A stretch of 64,000 nucleotides of DNA from Pedobacter zeae. GTDB lineage: Bacteria > Bacteroidota > Bacteroidia > Sphingobacteriales > Sphingobacteriaceae. Location: assembly GCF_014196715.1 (NCBI RefSeq), contig NZ_JACIEF010000001.1:168872-232871 (forward strand), in the 5' to 3' direction. A program made the translations under genes and the position numbers. The notes under the pieces were generated by a model. That model made no database searches and was not told the DNA's origin. It worked only from the letters and a program-made list of their open reading frames with translations. Within the stretch, counting starts at the first letter, position 1, and every line of letters starts with the position of its first letter. Positions 1 through 7,843 of the stretch are shown piece by piece.

Positions 1-553
1 GTTTTTACTTTTGTGTCAGATGGTAACATCAGACACCACCGATAATCCACCTATTTATATTTGCCACGGAAACACGGATGAGCACGGAGAATTCCATAGA
101 AAAACGGGCTGGTGTTAACTAAACCCGACCGGAAACGTTACCCCGATTGAAGTATAATTTAACTTATTAACCCACAGCTATTGGCAACTACGTTTTTACT
201 TTTGTGTCAGATGGTAACATCAGACACCACCGATAATCACCTATTTATATTTGCCACGGAGGCACGGATTAACACGGAGAATTCCATAGAAAAACGGGCT
301 GGTGTTAACTAAACCCGACCGGCAGCGTTACCCCGATTGAAGTGTAATTTAACTTATTAATCCACAGCTATTGGCAACTACGTTTTTACTTTTGTGTCAG
401 ATGGTAACATCAGACACCACCGATAATCACCTATTTATATTTGCCATGGAAACACGGATGAACACGGAGAATTCCATAGAAAAACGGGCTGTTGTTAACT
501 AAACCCGACCGGCAGCGTTACCCCGACGAAGTGTAATTTAACTTATTGAACAT
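1..553. repeat. Three tandem copies of a ~190-bp repeat
   Basis: Units start at 1, 192 and 382 (periods 191 and 190) and each opens with gtttttacttttgtgtcaga. The third unit diverges at about 548. Copies differ by a few substitutions and one indel. Each carries the purine-rich stretch ccacggaaacacggatga followed by acacggagaattcc, a type of short imperfect repeat seen in non-coding DNA of Bacteroidota. No ORF spans the array. Copy 1 begins at the window edge, so the array probably extends to the left. A one-sided REP-like segment ending in cgcaatgacg (about 640-685) follows before the first gene. Confidence 0.9.
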
Positions 554-712
554 TTATCGGGGTTAAGCCAAGGGCGGGACGGGTAGAACCGAAGCACCAC
601 AGGAATTGCTTTTCTAAAAAGAATAAAAAAAATTATGACATGAGATGGCTTCGGCTCGCGCTTATCCAGCCTCGCAATGACGATTCGTGATGAAAAATTA
701 ATTCAGAAAACG

Positions 713-1243
713 TCAGACGAGGTTCTTCAAACCATCAAAAATACTTTCGAAAAAGGTAGAAAGATTTAGCCCGTTGCTATGGTTAAAATAAACAAATACT
801 AAAAATACGATTACTACAAATATGATGAGCTTGCGGAAAGCAAATGCGATAATGATCAGCACGATGGGGATAATAAAAAGCCATAGGCTATTTATTGCAT
901 ATGGACTTAAATCGCTATCTTTTTTATAAACATACACGAGCTTGCTATGTGTACCTGAGTCGTTTTGATGCTTAATATAAACGAAGGTAGATTTATCGAT
1001 GGGTAAGGGTAGTACGGCAATGCCATCGTTAAACTTTAAGATCTGTGTAAAACCGCTTACACTAAAGGTATAGGTTCCGTTAATATTTTCGTTGGGGTTG
1101 TTTAGCGAATCGGCGGCTATAATGGCTAACTTATTGTTTTTAAGCAAATTTTCCTTTACCAGAAAATTATTAATGCCTGCGGTTTGGGCCGAGCCTGAAA
1201 AACCGATTAAACATAACGATAACAAGATTAAGATTCGTTTCAT
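713..1243 (-). CDS. Secreted/membrane protein of unknown function
   Basis: This 176-residue protein is not recognised. It starts with a clear signal peptide (residues 1-19, ending SGSAQ). An extracytoplasmic beta-rich segment follows (about 25-105), then two adjacent hydrophobic helices (about 119-155) with a short basic turn FRK between them, and a short C-tail. Its start overlaps the stop of the upstream patatin gene by 4 bp, so the two are probably co-transcribed and translationally coupled. An accessory role for the outer-membrane patatin protein is possible, but only from position. Confidence 0.75.
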   Translation of the reverse strand: MKRILILLSLCLIGFSGSAQTAGINNFLVKENLLKNNKLAIIAADSLNNPNENINGTYTFSVSGFTQILKFNDGIAVLPLPIDKSTFVYIKHQNDSGTHSKLVYVYKKDSDLSPYAINSLWLFIIPIVLIIIAFAFRKLIIFVVIVFLVFVYFNHSNGLNLSTFFESIFDGLKNLV

Positions 1244-3558
1244 TCGATAGAACGTTTATTGTAAATTAAATAACCGATATGCAATAATACACCATTTCTT
1301 TTAACTGCATCATTATATAAATTATAACTTAAACTTACGGGACCGAGCGGCGAATGGTAAACTAAACCCGCAGTACCTGCGTAACGTAATTTTGTAATGG
1401 CTTTGGCATAATCTACATCCTGGAAATTATTCAGCTCAAACTCTTTATGGGGTAAAAATAAATAACCTTCCAGTCTAAAATCGAGATTTTTTTTAACATT
1501 ATAAATGTTTTTTATTCCACCGGAGGCGTAAGTAGTTGCCCTAAACTTATCCAGAAACAGTGAGCGGCTATCTTGCAGGGGATAGAAGGCCGGAGCAGTT
1601 AAAAGCGTTGCATAATAGTTGCTAAATAACGGTTGATTGGAGATAACGCCTTCCACAATATAACCCAAAGTATATTTTTTATAGTGTAGAAAGTAATTTT
1701 CCTGGGTGAGTTTGATGCTGCCCCACTGGTGTAGCCGGCTACTGCCCGGAACCTTCACAAAACCCGGGGTATTCCTGAAAATATTGCCGGGATTATAATT
1801 TTCGCGACCAGTGGTATAACTAAAGCTTAACGAAAAGCTTTGGCCGTTGGTGGCATATTGTTTTCGGTTCAGCGAATTTTTTTCCAGGTTTAAAGAACCC
1901 CTGTAACCGTTAAAAATGGTTTGATCGAGCAAATCACCCACAGCGAAGGTGTTGTTGGGGCTGTAACGGTCGTTATTGTTGATGAATGTAGAGTGCAGAA
2001 CAATTTTGGTGTTGTAATTTAGGGGCATGCCCATCATGAGATCGATCTTCCGGTCTGATTGCTCAATGTAAATAGGACGCGGGTTTTCAATAAATATCTG
2101 GCTGGTATTATAGAAATTCCAGTGATTATACGTTAACTCGGCCGCCAGAAATAAAGGCAGCCTGGTTGGGTAATCTACCCGGCCATTTACCTGTACCGAT
2201 TCGTAAAAACGGCCGGAATAAAAGCTTGTTCCAAACGTGTAGGATTTCCTGTTGAGGTAATTGTATTGGGCGGCTAAAAAAACATTGCTGATGGGCCTTG
2301 TAGAGATATTGCCCCCTAATTCGAGTTTGAAACTCTTTTTAGGCTGGGCCACCACTTCAAAAGTATAACTGTCTGTTGCCGCCTGATAAGAAATTTTTGG
2401 ATATACTGTTTCAAAAGTCTGGTCGGCAACCAGCTTGTAATACCCACGTTTAATATCCTCCAGGTTAAAAGTAACTTTATCGCTTTTAAAAAGACGTTCC
2501 ACATATTTTTTCTGCTGGTTGTTTACGCCGGTTACCATAATGCTGCTGAATTTTAGATCAGGTTTTTTAGCATTAAATTTTTCCCTTTTTTTAGCGAGTT
2601 CATCATCGCTCACCCTTTTGCTGATCAGGGCTTTGATCCTGGGCATATCGGCCATCGTGGCATCATATCCCTTTTTGATCAGTTCTGATACAGGTGCAAA
2701 ATTGGTAACACTGTAGCCCGTCAGGTCGGGTTGGATGTATACCCCGTTTTTGCCGATCATGGTCGAATCTGATTTAGACAAGAACATGTATACCAAAAAA
2801 CGGTTCATTAACCGGTCGTCGATATTTTTAGGGTATTCGTTGTAGGTTTTGGAAGAAACATTGGCACCGATCACCACATCTGGTTTAAATTCTCTTTCCA
2901 TGATATCGGCAGGGAAATTATTGTACAGTCCGCCGTCAAAAACATATTTTCCGTCCAGTTTGATTGGGCGGTAGATGATCGGAACCGTCATGGTTGCCCT
3001 TACTGCCTCGGCTAAATTTCCCTTGCTTACTGCAATACTTTTTTGGGAGAGCACATCTGCAACCATACAGCGATAAGGGACGAAAAGATGGTCGAAATTA
3101 TCTTTAGAAACGGCAGATGCCTGGGCAAAAAGTTCTAAAAAAGCAAAATTTAAAGGAATATCGTTTATGAGATTGGAGCGGAAACTAAAATGGAAACCCG
3201 TATCAATGGCTACCTTTGCCGTCAGCATTGAGGCATTTGGTGCATTTTTTTGAAAATAATAGGTGTAATCGCTGGTATAGCGCCCATTTACCCAATTTTG
3301 AAAATCGTTACTGAGCGCTATTTTTTCAATCTGTTCAGGGCTATACCCTGCGGCATACATGGCCCCAACAATACCCCCCATAGATGTACCTGTAATGTAA
3401 TCAATCGGGATGTGGTTTTCTTCTAAAGCCTTTAAGGTACCGATATGGGCCAATCCTTTGGCGCCCCCACCGCTAAAAACAAGACCAACCTTTTGTGCCT
3501 GCAACCGGTTACAGCACAGAACGAAAAGGATCAGCAAAAATCGTTTAAAAGTTACCAC
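1240..3558 (-). CDS. Patatin-like phospholipase with C-terminal outer-membrane barrel
   Basis: Residues 1-21 form a signal peptide. The patatin domain (about 23-310) shows the oxyanion motif GGGAKG at 30-35, the nucleophile elbow GTSMGG with Ser59, and the partner Asp in FDGGLYNN near 208, so the Ser-Asp dyad is intact. A POTRA-like segment follows (about 325-400, KFSSIMVTGVNNQQKKYV). The remainder, rich in alternating aromatic strands and ending LLHIGYLIYNKRSIE, looks like a BamA/Omp85-type beta-barrel. The architecture is that of Bacteroidota patatins related to PlpD. Expected role: lipid acyl hydrolase anchored at or exported through the outer membrane. Full length. It overlaps the small membrane gene downstream by 4 bp. 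Confidence 0.9.
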   Translation of the reverse strand: MVTFKRFLLILFVLCCNRLQAQKVGLVFSGGGAKGLAHIGTLKALEENHIPIDYITGTSMGGIVGAMYAAGYSPEQIEKIALSNDFQNWVNGRYTSDYTYYFQKNAPNASMLTAKVAIDTGFHFSFRSNLINDIPLNFAFLELFAQASAVSKDNFDHLFVPYRCMVADVLSQKSIAVSKGNLAEAVRATMTVPIIYRPIKLDGKYVFDGGLYNNFPADIMEREFKPDVVIGANVSSKTYNEYPKNIDDRLMNRFLVYMFLSKSDSTMIGKNGVYIQPDLTGYSVTNFAPVSELIKKGYDATMADMPRIKALISKRVSDDELAKKREKFNAKKPDLKFSSIMVTGVNNQQKKYVERLFKSDKVTFNLEDIKRGYYKLVADQTFETVYPKISYQAATDSYTFEVVAQPKKSFKLELGGNISTRPISNVFLAAQYNYLNRKSYTFGTSFYSGRFYESVQVNGRVDYPTRLPLFLAAELTYNHWNFYNTSQIFIENPRPIYIEQSDRKIDLMMGMPLNYNTKIVLHSTFINNNDRYSPNNTFAVGDLLDQTIFNGYRGSLNLEKNSLNRKQYATNGQSFSLSFSYTTGRENYNPGNIFRNTPGFVKVPGSSRLHQWGSIKLTQENYFLHYKKYTLGYIVEGVISNQPLFSNYYATLLTAPAFYPLQDSRSLFLDKFRATTYASGGIKNIYNVKKNLDFRLEGYLFLPHKEFELNNFQDVDYAKAITKLRYAGTAGLVYHSPLGPVSLSYNLYNDAVKRNGVLLHIGYLIYNKRSIE

Positions 3559-3587
3559 TCCTAAAAATAAGGGTTTTTCTTTTAATA

Positions 3588-4061
3588 TCAGTTCAATATG
3601 AAAATGTTATAATTTAAAAATGCGGCAAAACCAACCCACAAGATGTATGGGATAAACAGGAGGCCTGCCCATTTATTGATTTTATAAAACGTAAGTGCAT
3701 TAAGGATGATTATGGCCAGCAGTAATATGATTTCGGCCAGGGCAAAACCTATCTCATGCAGATAAAAGAAAATGAACGACCAGCAAAGGTTTAAAATTAA
3801 CTGGATAAGGTAGATGGCAACGGTGCGCGGGAAATGAACAATTTTATCGCGCCGGGTCCAAACCAGGTAAGCCGCAATGCCGATTAATATATAAAGCGTA
3901 GTCCAAACGGGCGCAAAAAGCCAGTTAGGGGGATTAAATGAAGGTTTTTGGAGTGTTGGATACCAGGTTCTGACCGATTGGGCCGTAGCCCATCCGCCCA
4001 GGGCACCAACGCCCAGCGTAATGGCTATATTAATAATAAAAGCTAGCGGTTTAAATTTCAT
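3588..4061 (-). CDS. tspO: TspO/MBR family protein
   Basis: A 157-residue, five-helix membrane protein of the TspO/peripheral benzodiazepine receptor family. Family hallmarks are visible: WYPTLQKPSFNPPNWLFAPVWTTLYILIGIAAY near the N-terminus and NLCWSFIFF in helix 3. TspO proteins bind tetrapyrroles and tune stress responses. I place the start at 4061 (MKFKPLAF), eight codons inside the longest frame, because the family begins directly before helix 1. It lies 29 bp downstream of the patatin start, separated enough to have its own expression. Confidence 0.9.
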   Translation of the reverse strand: MKFKPLAFIINIAITLGVGALGGWATAQSVRTWYPTLQKPSFNPPNWLFAPVWTTLYILIGIAAYLVWTRRDKIVHFPRTVAIYLIQLILNLCWSFIFFYLHEIGFALAEIILLLAIIILNALTFYKINKWAGLLFIPYILWVGFAAFLNYNIFILN

Positions 4062-4105
4062 ATGGCAAATTTGAGGTTTAAACACAGGTATACCCTAAAA
4101 TGTTT

Positions 4106-5455
4106 TTACCTGCCTATGCCCGGAACAACAGGCAGGCTTTCGTTGTCTTCGTTTCCAATGCTTTGTACGGCAAACAAATAATTGTCTTTACTGTAAGGTA
4201 ACCTGAGTTCGGTGGCAGTGGTGAAGAATTTCTTTTCCCAAACCGGGCTGCTGGTTTCGCGCAGGAGTACATAGTAGCCTTTTACTGTACCATTTACAGG
4301 CACTTTCCAATATAAATAAGTAGAATTGCTCAAGTTTTTAACATCTACTTTTACGTCGGTGGGCGCCGACGGGGCTTTTGCCAGGTTAGCCAAAACAGCA
4401 ATATTTACAGCGGTATTTTTACGCAGGTATTCGAAATCCATGAATTCCTGCAGGTCGCCATATTTAATGCCTTTTTCGGTTCTGAGGTCCTGGTGCTGGT
4501 GATCGAAGTTCTCGTTCATTTCGGTAATGCGAACCGCTGTAAAACCGTTTTCTACAAATGGGGTGTGGTCGCCGCCGCGAAGAAACCTGTCGTTTCTGTA
4601 AATCAGCTTAACTTCCAGCTGATCGACATAACGTTCACCTATTTCTTTAACATACCGTGCCAACTGACGGCTTTTTCCATCATTTTCCAAACCAAACTGG
4701 CGGATGCTTTTTGCATTTTTATCCAGCTCGAAAGCGGGTAACCCCTCACTGAATACGCGTAAACGGGTATTATCGATGATCTGGGTTTCGCTGCTATTGT
4801 TGCTGCCGATCATGTCATTGTTTAACATGGCATCTACATTCCAGTTTTCTTTTTTTGCTTTTGAGGCCATAAAACCAGAGCCCAGTAAAGACTGTTCTTC
4901 GCCGCTTACCGCTACAAAAATTACAGTTGCCGGAAATTTATACTGGCTCATTATCCTTGCGGCCTCCATTACGCCGGCAACACCACTGCCATCATCATTG
5001 GCACCGGGTGCATCGCTGGTTCTGTTCATCACATCGGTAACACGGCTATCGAGGTGGCCGCTCACCACATATACACGTTTATCGCTGGCATCGGTGCCTT
5101 TAAGTACGGCTACGGCATTGCCCAAAAGTGTAGGTTGGTCTACTCTTTTACCATCAGGTTTAAAAGTGGCAGTATCTAAATAGGCGGTTAACCTGCCATT
5201 GCTTTGTCTGGCAAACTGGTTAAACTTGCCAAGCACCCAATTTCTGGCGGCTCCGATCCCTTTCGTTTTACTTTTAATATCGCTAAGTGTATTTCTTGTT
5301 CCGAAAGAAACCAGTTTACTGATATATGATTTTAGCGAATCCTGGTTTACGGCTTTAACCATTTTATCGATATCGGGGTTCCGGTTCACCACAACCTGGG
5401 CCTGCAGCGATAAACTTACGGTAACAAAAAGTAGCGGGAGGTAGATTTTTTTCAT
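4106..5455 (-). CDS. Secreted M28 family zinc aminopeptidase
   Basis: This 449-residue protein has a signal peptide (1-19, SLQAQ). The M28 metal-binding set can be read in order: His and Asp in VSGHLDSR, Asp in PGANDDGSG, Glu-Glu in VSGEEQSLLGSG, Asp in LNNDMIG and His in NFDHQHQDLR. The two-zinc site therefore looks complete. The C-terminal part (about 365-449, APTDVKVDVKNLSNSTYLYWKVP) resembles a fibronectin-III-like beta-sandwich. Likely a periplasmic or secreted aminopeptidase. It sits 44 bp upstream of tspO on the same strand. Confidence 0.9.
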   Translation of the reverse strand: MKKIYLPLLFVTVSLSLQAQVVVNRNPDIDKMVKAVNQDSLKSYISKLVSFGTRNTLSDIKSKTKGIGAARNWVLGKFNQFARQSNGRLTAYLDTATFKPDGKRVDQPTLLGNAVAVLKGTDASDKRVYVVSGHLDSRVTDVMNRTSDAPGANDDGSGVAGVMEAARIMSQYKFPATVIFVAVSGEEQSLLGSGFMASKAKKENWNVDAMLNNDMIGSNNSSETQIIDNTRLRVFSEGLPAFELDKNAKSIRQFGLENDGKSRQLARYVKEIGERYVDQLEVKLIYRNDRFLRGGDHTPFVENGFTAVRITEMNENFDHQHQDLRTEKGIKYGDLQEFMDFEYLRKNTAVNIAVLANLAKAPSAPTDVKVDVKNLSNSTYLYWKVPVNGTVKGYYVLLRETSSPVWEKKFFTTATELRLPYSKDNYLFAVQSIGNEDNESLPVVPGIGR

Positions 5456-5558
5456 CTGTCGGTTTTTTCAGAAATGAAGATTTTATTTAAAACGAATATA
5501 TTGATTGATTCCTGGAATATGGGCCACTAAAAGTGGAACTCTTGTAACATTTTGGGCA

Positions 5559-5591
5559 TAAAAAAAGCCCCCTGATTACTACCAGGGGGCT
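5559..5591 (-). terminator. Rho-independent terminator of the M16-like gene
   Basis: Read on the minus strand, an AGCCCCCTG/CAGGGGGCT stem (9 bp, 8-nt loop) is followed directly by seven T residues. It lies 20 bp after the stop codon of the gene ending at 5611. Confidence 0.9.
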
Positions 5592-5610
5592 GTATGGTTT
5601 GGTTTAGTAA

Positions 5611-6231
5611 TTATTTTGCAACGGTTGAAGCAATTTCCTGAGTTTTGCTCCAGTTACCAAAAGCTTTTTTAGCGGAAGCTTTAGCGGCATTTAATTCCAC
5701 ATCTCCTGCAATGGTTAAAAAAGTTTTTTCAGGAGAAATCTGGCTATAAAAATCTTTAACATCGGCAAGGGTTAATGCATTGATCGAGTTTTCATTTACC
5801 GTTTGGTCAAAATCGTAGTCCTGCAATTTAATGCTGGCCATTAATTTGGCTTTCGCCAGGTTAAAGGTTTTTTGATCGATGGTAGCATTCTGGATTAAAG
5901 AAGCCATTTCAATTAAATCTTTTTCAAGATCGGCATTGGCGGTAGCCAGTTTGCCACTGTTATCTTTAAAACTGATGTTTGCGTTTTTACGTACATTTTC
6001 GTTTAAAACGGCATTTAACAACTCCACTACACCATCTTTTTTATCGCTGAATGCTTTAGCATCCAAGGTAAAACTTGAGTATGCCTTTGGCGACCTATCA
6101 TTTTCAGAAATGATAATGTTCATGCCGTTTTTAAGTTTATAGCCTACCGGCTCTTTAAAATTTTGAGCTTTTGCATTATAAACAGAAAGGATACTTAATG
6201 CAGCAAATGCAATTGTTTTAATTTTGTTCAT
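5611..6231 (-). CDS. Small secreted M16-peptidase-like protein lacking the active site
   Basis: About 206 residues from the chosen start at 6231 (MNKIKTIAFAALSILSVYNAKAQ is a signal peptide; a longer frame to 6279 adds a non-signal stretch). The mature start YKLKNGMNIIISENDRSPKAYSSF matches the first strand pair of M16 (insulinase/processing peptidase) proteins. Where active members carry HxxEH, this one reads GVVELLNAVL, so both His and the Glu are absent. A much shortened middle is followed by the M16-like segment LTLADVKDFYSQISPEKTFLTIAGDV. It is therefore probably non-catalytic: a partner subunit or a trimmed paralogue. Typical M16 domains are over 400 residues. A strong terminator follows. 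Confidence 0.7.
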   Translation of the reverse strand: MNKIKTIAFAALSILSVYNAKAQNFKEPVGYKLKNGMNIIISENDRSPKAYSSFTLDAKAFSDKKDGVVELLNAVLNENVRKNANISFKDNSGKLATANADLEKDLIEMASLIQNATIDQKTFNLAKAKLMASIKLQDYDFDQTVNENSINALTLADVKDFYSQISPEKTFLTIAGDVELNAAKASAKKAFGNWSKTQEIASTVAK

Positions 6232-6385
6232 TTTGTTTTTTTGTTCTTTTTTGATTGATGATTTCAAACTAAGTGTCAAAAATCTACTTCTGTGATGTCT
6301 AATTGACTATTTTTTAGTCTCTGGGAAGGTAAATTACCTAGACGAAAGGAATGCGTATATTTTAAAAAACGAAGTAATTTTTTTG

Positions 6386-6393
6386 CAAATATA
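6386..6393 (-). promoter_or_regulatory. Candidate Bacteroidota -7 element
   Basis: The minus strand reads TATATTTG, a perfect match to the Bacteroidota -7 consensus TAnnTTTG, about 155 nt upstream of the ATG at 6231. No clear TTG -33 element is seen, so this is a candidate only. Confidence 0.35.
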
Positions 6394-6830
6394 GATATTA
6401 TTCATTTTGTTCATTATTCATTTTGAAAATATTTTCACGTTATTCCCGGTTGGAGTGGTAATGTAATCAGATAGTAATGAATTGTTTATAAGGGATAGGG
6501 CGTGTAACTGCCACCAGTCTAAGAATTAATTTTGCAGGCCGGTCCGGGCATTAAAGGTTATTGCTGAAGACTGATATTCTATCGCAACTTAGCTATTCAC
6601 CGCATACACCTGCTAAGTTTGAGATTGATATGCCCTGATATGAAGTTAATTGAAAAGGATCCAGAGAAAAGACCATATGCTGACCTGCCGGCAAGCTGTT
6701 GACAGGAAGGAGATCAGAACCAATGATGGATATGCAGGGCAGAGTAATTGATTGTGGCGAACTGCGAATAGGATGATGCAGTACAGGCGTTTCAGGCCAA
6801 CGGCCTGTACTTTTTGTTTGTTATTGGATT
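6394..6830. other. Gene-free interval, possibly transcribed on the plus strand
   Basis: No convincing coding frame on either strand; the longest plus-strand start here (near 6640) gives only about 19 codons. The interval ends in a plus-oriented terminator although no plus-strand gene lies upstream of it, which hints at a small RNA or a decayed gene. I did not recognise tmRNA, SRP RNA, RNase P RNA or 6S RNA signatures. Confidence 0.4.
6780..6816 (+). terminator. Orphan plus-strand intrinsic terminator
   Basis: AGTACAGGC pairs perfectly with GCCTGTACT across a 14-nt loop and is followed by TTTTTGTTTG. The loop also holds an alternative stem CAGGCC-aac-GGCCTG that excludes the first, so two rival hairpins exist. 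The T-tract is only on the plus-strand side, so it does not fit the converging minus gene that ends at 6831. Confidence 0.65.
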
Positions 6831-7691
6831 TTAATGATCAATACTTGAAAATTTTCCGGAAGCGTAAAGCTGTTCAGTTGCTGATTTTAAACTGATATCT
6901 TCGATAAAATCTTTTATTTCCCTTATGGTTTCTTCGGGTGCGCTGATGTGCGGAAAGTGGCCGGTAGCTTTCATTGCCACCAAAAAATTCTTTGGTGTAT
7001 TTTCATGGATAAATTCGCCGGCTGATAAGGGAGCCATGATATCGTCCGAACTTTGCAGGGTTAAACTGGGCACTTCGAGGTTTTTTAATTGGTCTCTATA
7101 ATCGGCTTTAAAGGTAGCCATAGCAAAAGCCAGCGCCACGCTGGGGTCGGTAGCTTCAAAGCATTCCTGTAAAAAATCAGTCAGTTCAGGCTTTAATGGA
7201 TTATCCATCACCGCAGGCGCCAATTGCTTGCTCCAGGCTATATAATCATCGGCAATATGCTCAAATATGGTTTCAATATCTTCGGTGTTGAATCCGCCGA
7301 TATAATCGCGATCATTTAAATATCTTGGCGACGGACCAATAAAAATTAATTTTTTAAATGCAGCCGGTATTTGTAAGGCGGCAATCATGCCGATCATGCT
7401 GCTTACCGAGTGGCCGATAAAAATAACTTCAGAAAGTTCGAGCGCCTCGATGATGTCGATTACATCGCATGCATAACCTTCTAAAGTAGCATACTTATGT
7501 TTATCATATTGACTCAGGTCTGAATCACCTGATCCAACGTAATCGAATAATATAACTTTGTAGTCTTGCAGAAAAGCATCTGTTATAAATTTCCAGGAAC
7601 TTTGTGCGCAGCCGAAGCCGTGAGCAAATACAATTACCTGGCTACCTTCGCCAAGGATTTTAACGTTATTTCTGATGAGTATAGGGTGCAC
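6831..7691 (-). CDS. Alpha/beta hydrolase, RsbQ-like
   Basis: 286 residues, no signal peptide, cytoplasmic. The alpha/beta-hydrolase core shows the oxyanion strand VFAHGFGCAQSSW, the nucleophile elbow FIGHSVSSMIG (Ser), the acid loop LQSSDDIMAPLSAG (Asp) and the His in ATGHFPHISAPE. The sequence HGFGCAQSSWKFI and the pattern around GSGDSD match the RsbQ/DAD2/KAI2 group. In Bacillus, RsbQ works with RsbP in energy-stress signalling. Here no RsbP-like PAS-phosphatase lies next door, so only a generic hydrolase or signalling role can be claimed. It is transcribed away from the gene at 7844. Confidence 0.85.
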   Translation of the reverse strand: MHPILIRNNVKILGEGSQVIVFAHGFGCAQSSWKFITDAFLQDYKVILFDYVGSGDSDLSQYDKHKYATLEGYACDVIDIIEALELSEVIFIGHSVSSMIGMIAALQIPAAFKKLIFIGPSPRYLNDRDYIGGFNTEDIETIFEHIADDYIAWSKQLAPAVMDNPLKPELTDFLQECFEATDPSVALAFAMATFKADYRDQLKNLEVPSLTLQSSDDIMAPLSAGEFIHENTPKNFLVAMKATGHFPHISAPEETIREIKDFIEDISLKSATEQLYASGKFSSIDH

Positions 7692-7843
7692 AATGTTTAG
7701 TTTAAATCAACATTAAGTTAAGTAATGATATTTGTTTTTGGAAAAAAAATAAATAATGAATAAAATGCTTAAAAACAGCAAACATTTTATGTTCTGCACT
7801 TAATTATTATCTTCATATATCTTTACTAAAACGATTAAGCTGT

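Noticed and set aside
4704..5183. 159-codon frame antisense to the M28 peptidase
   Set aside because: Shadow frame; the sense gene has complete metal ligands and a signal peptide.
6394..6780. RNase P or SRP RNA because of a ggtccgggc stretch near 6541
   Set aside because: The flanking conserved segments of either RNA are absent.
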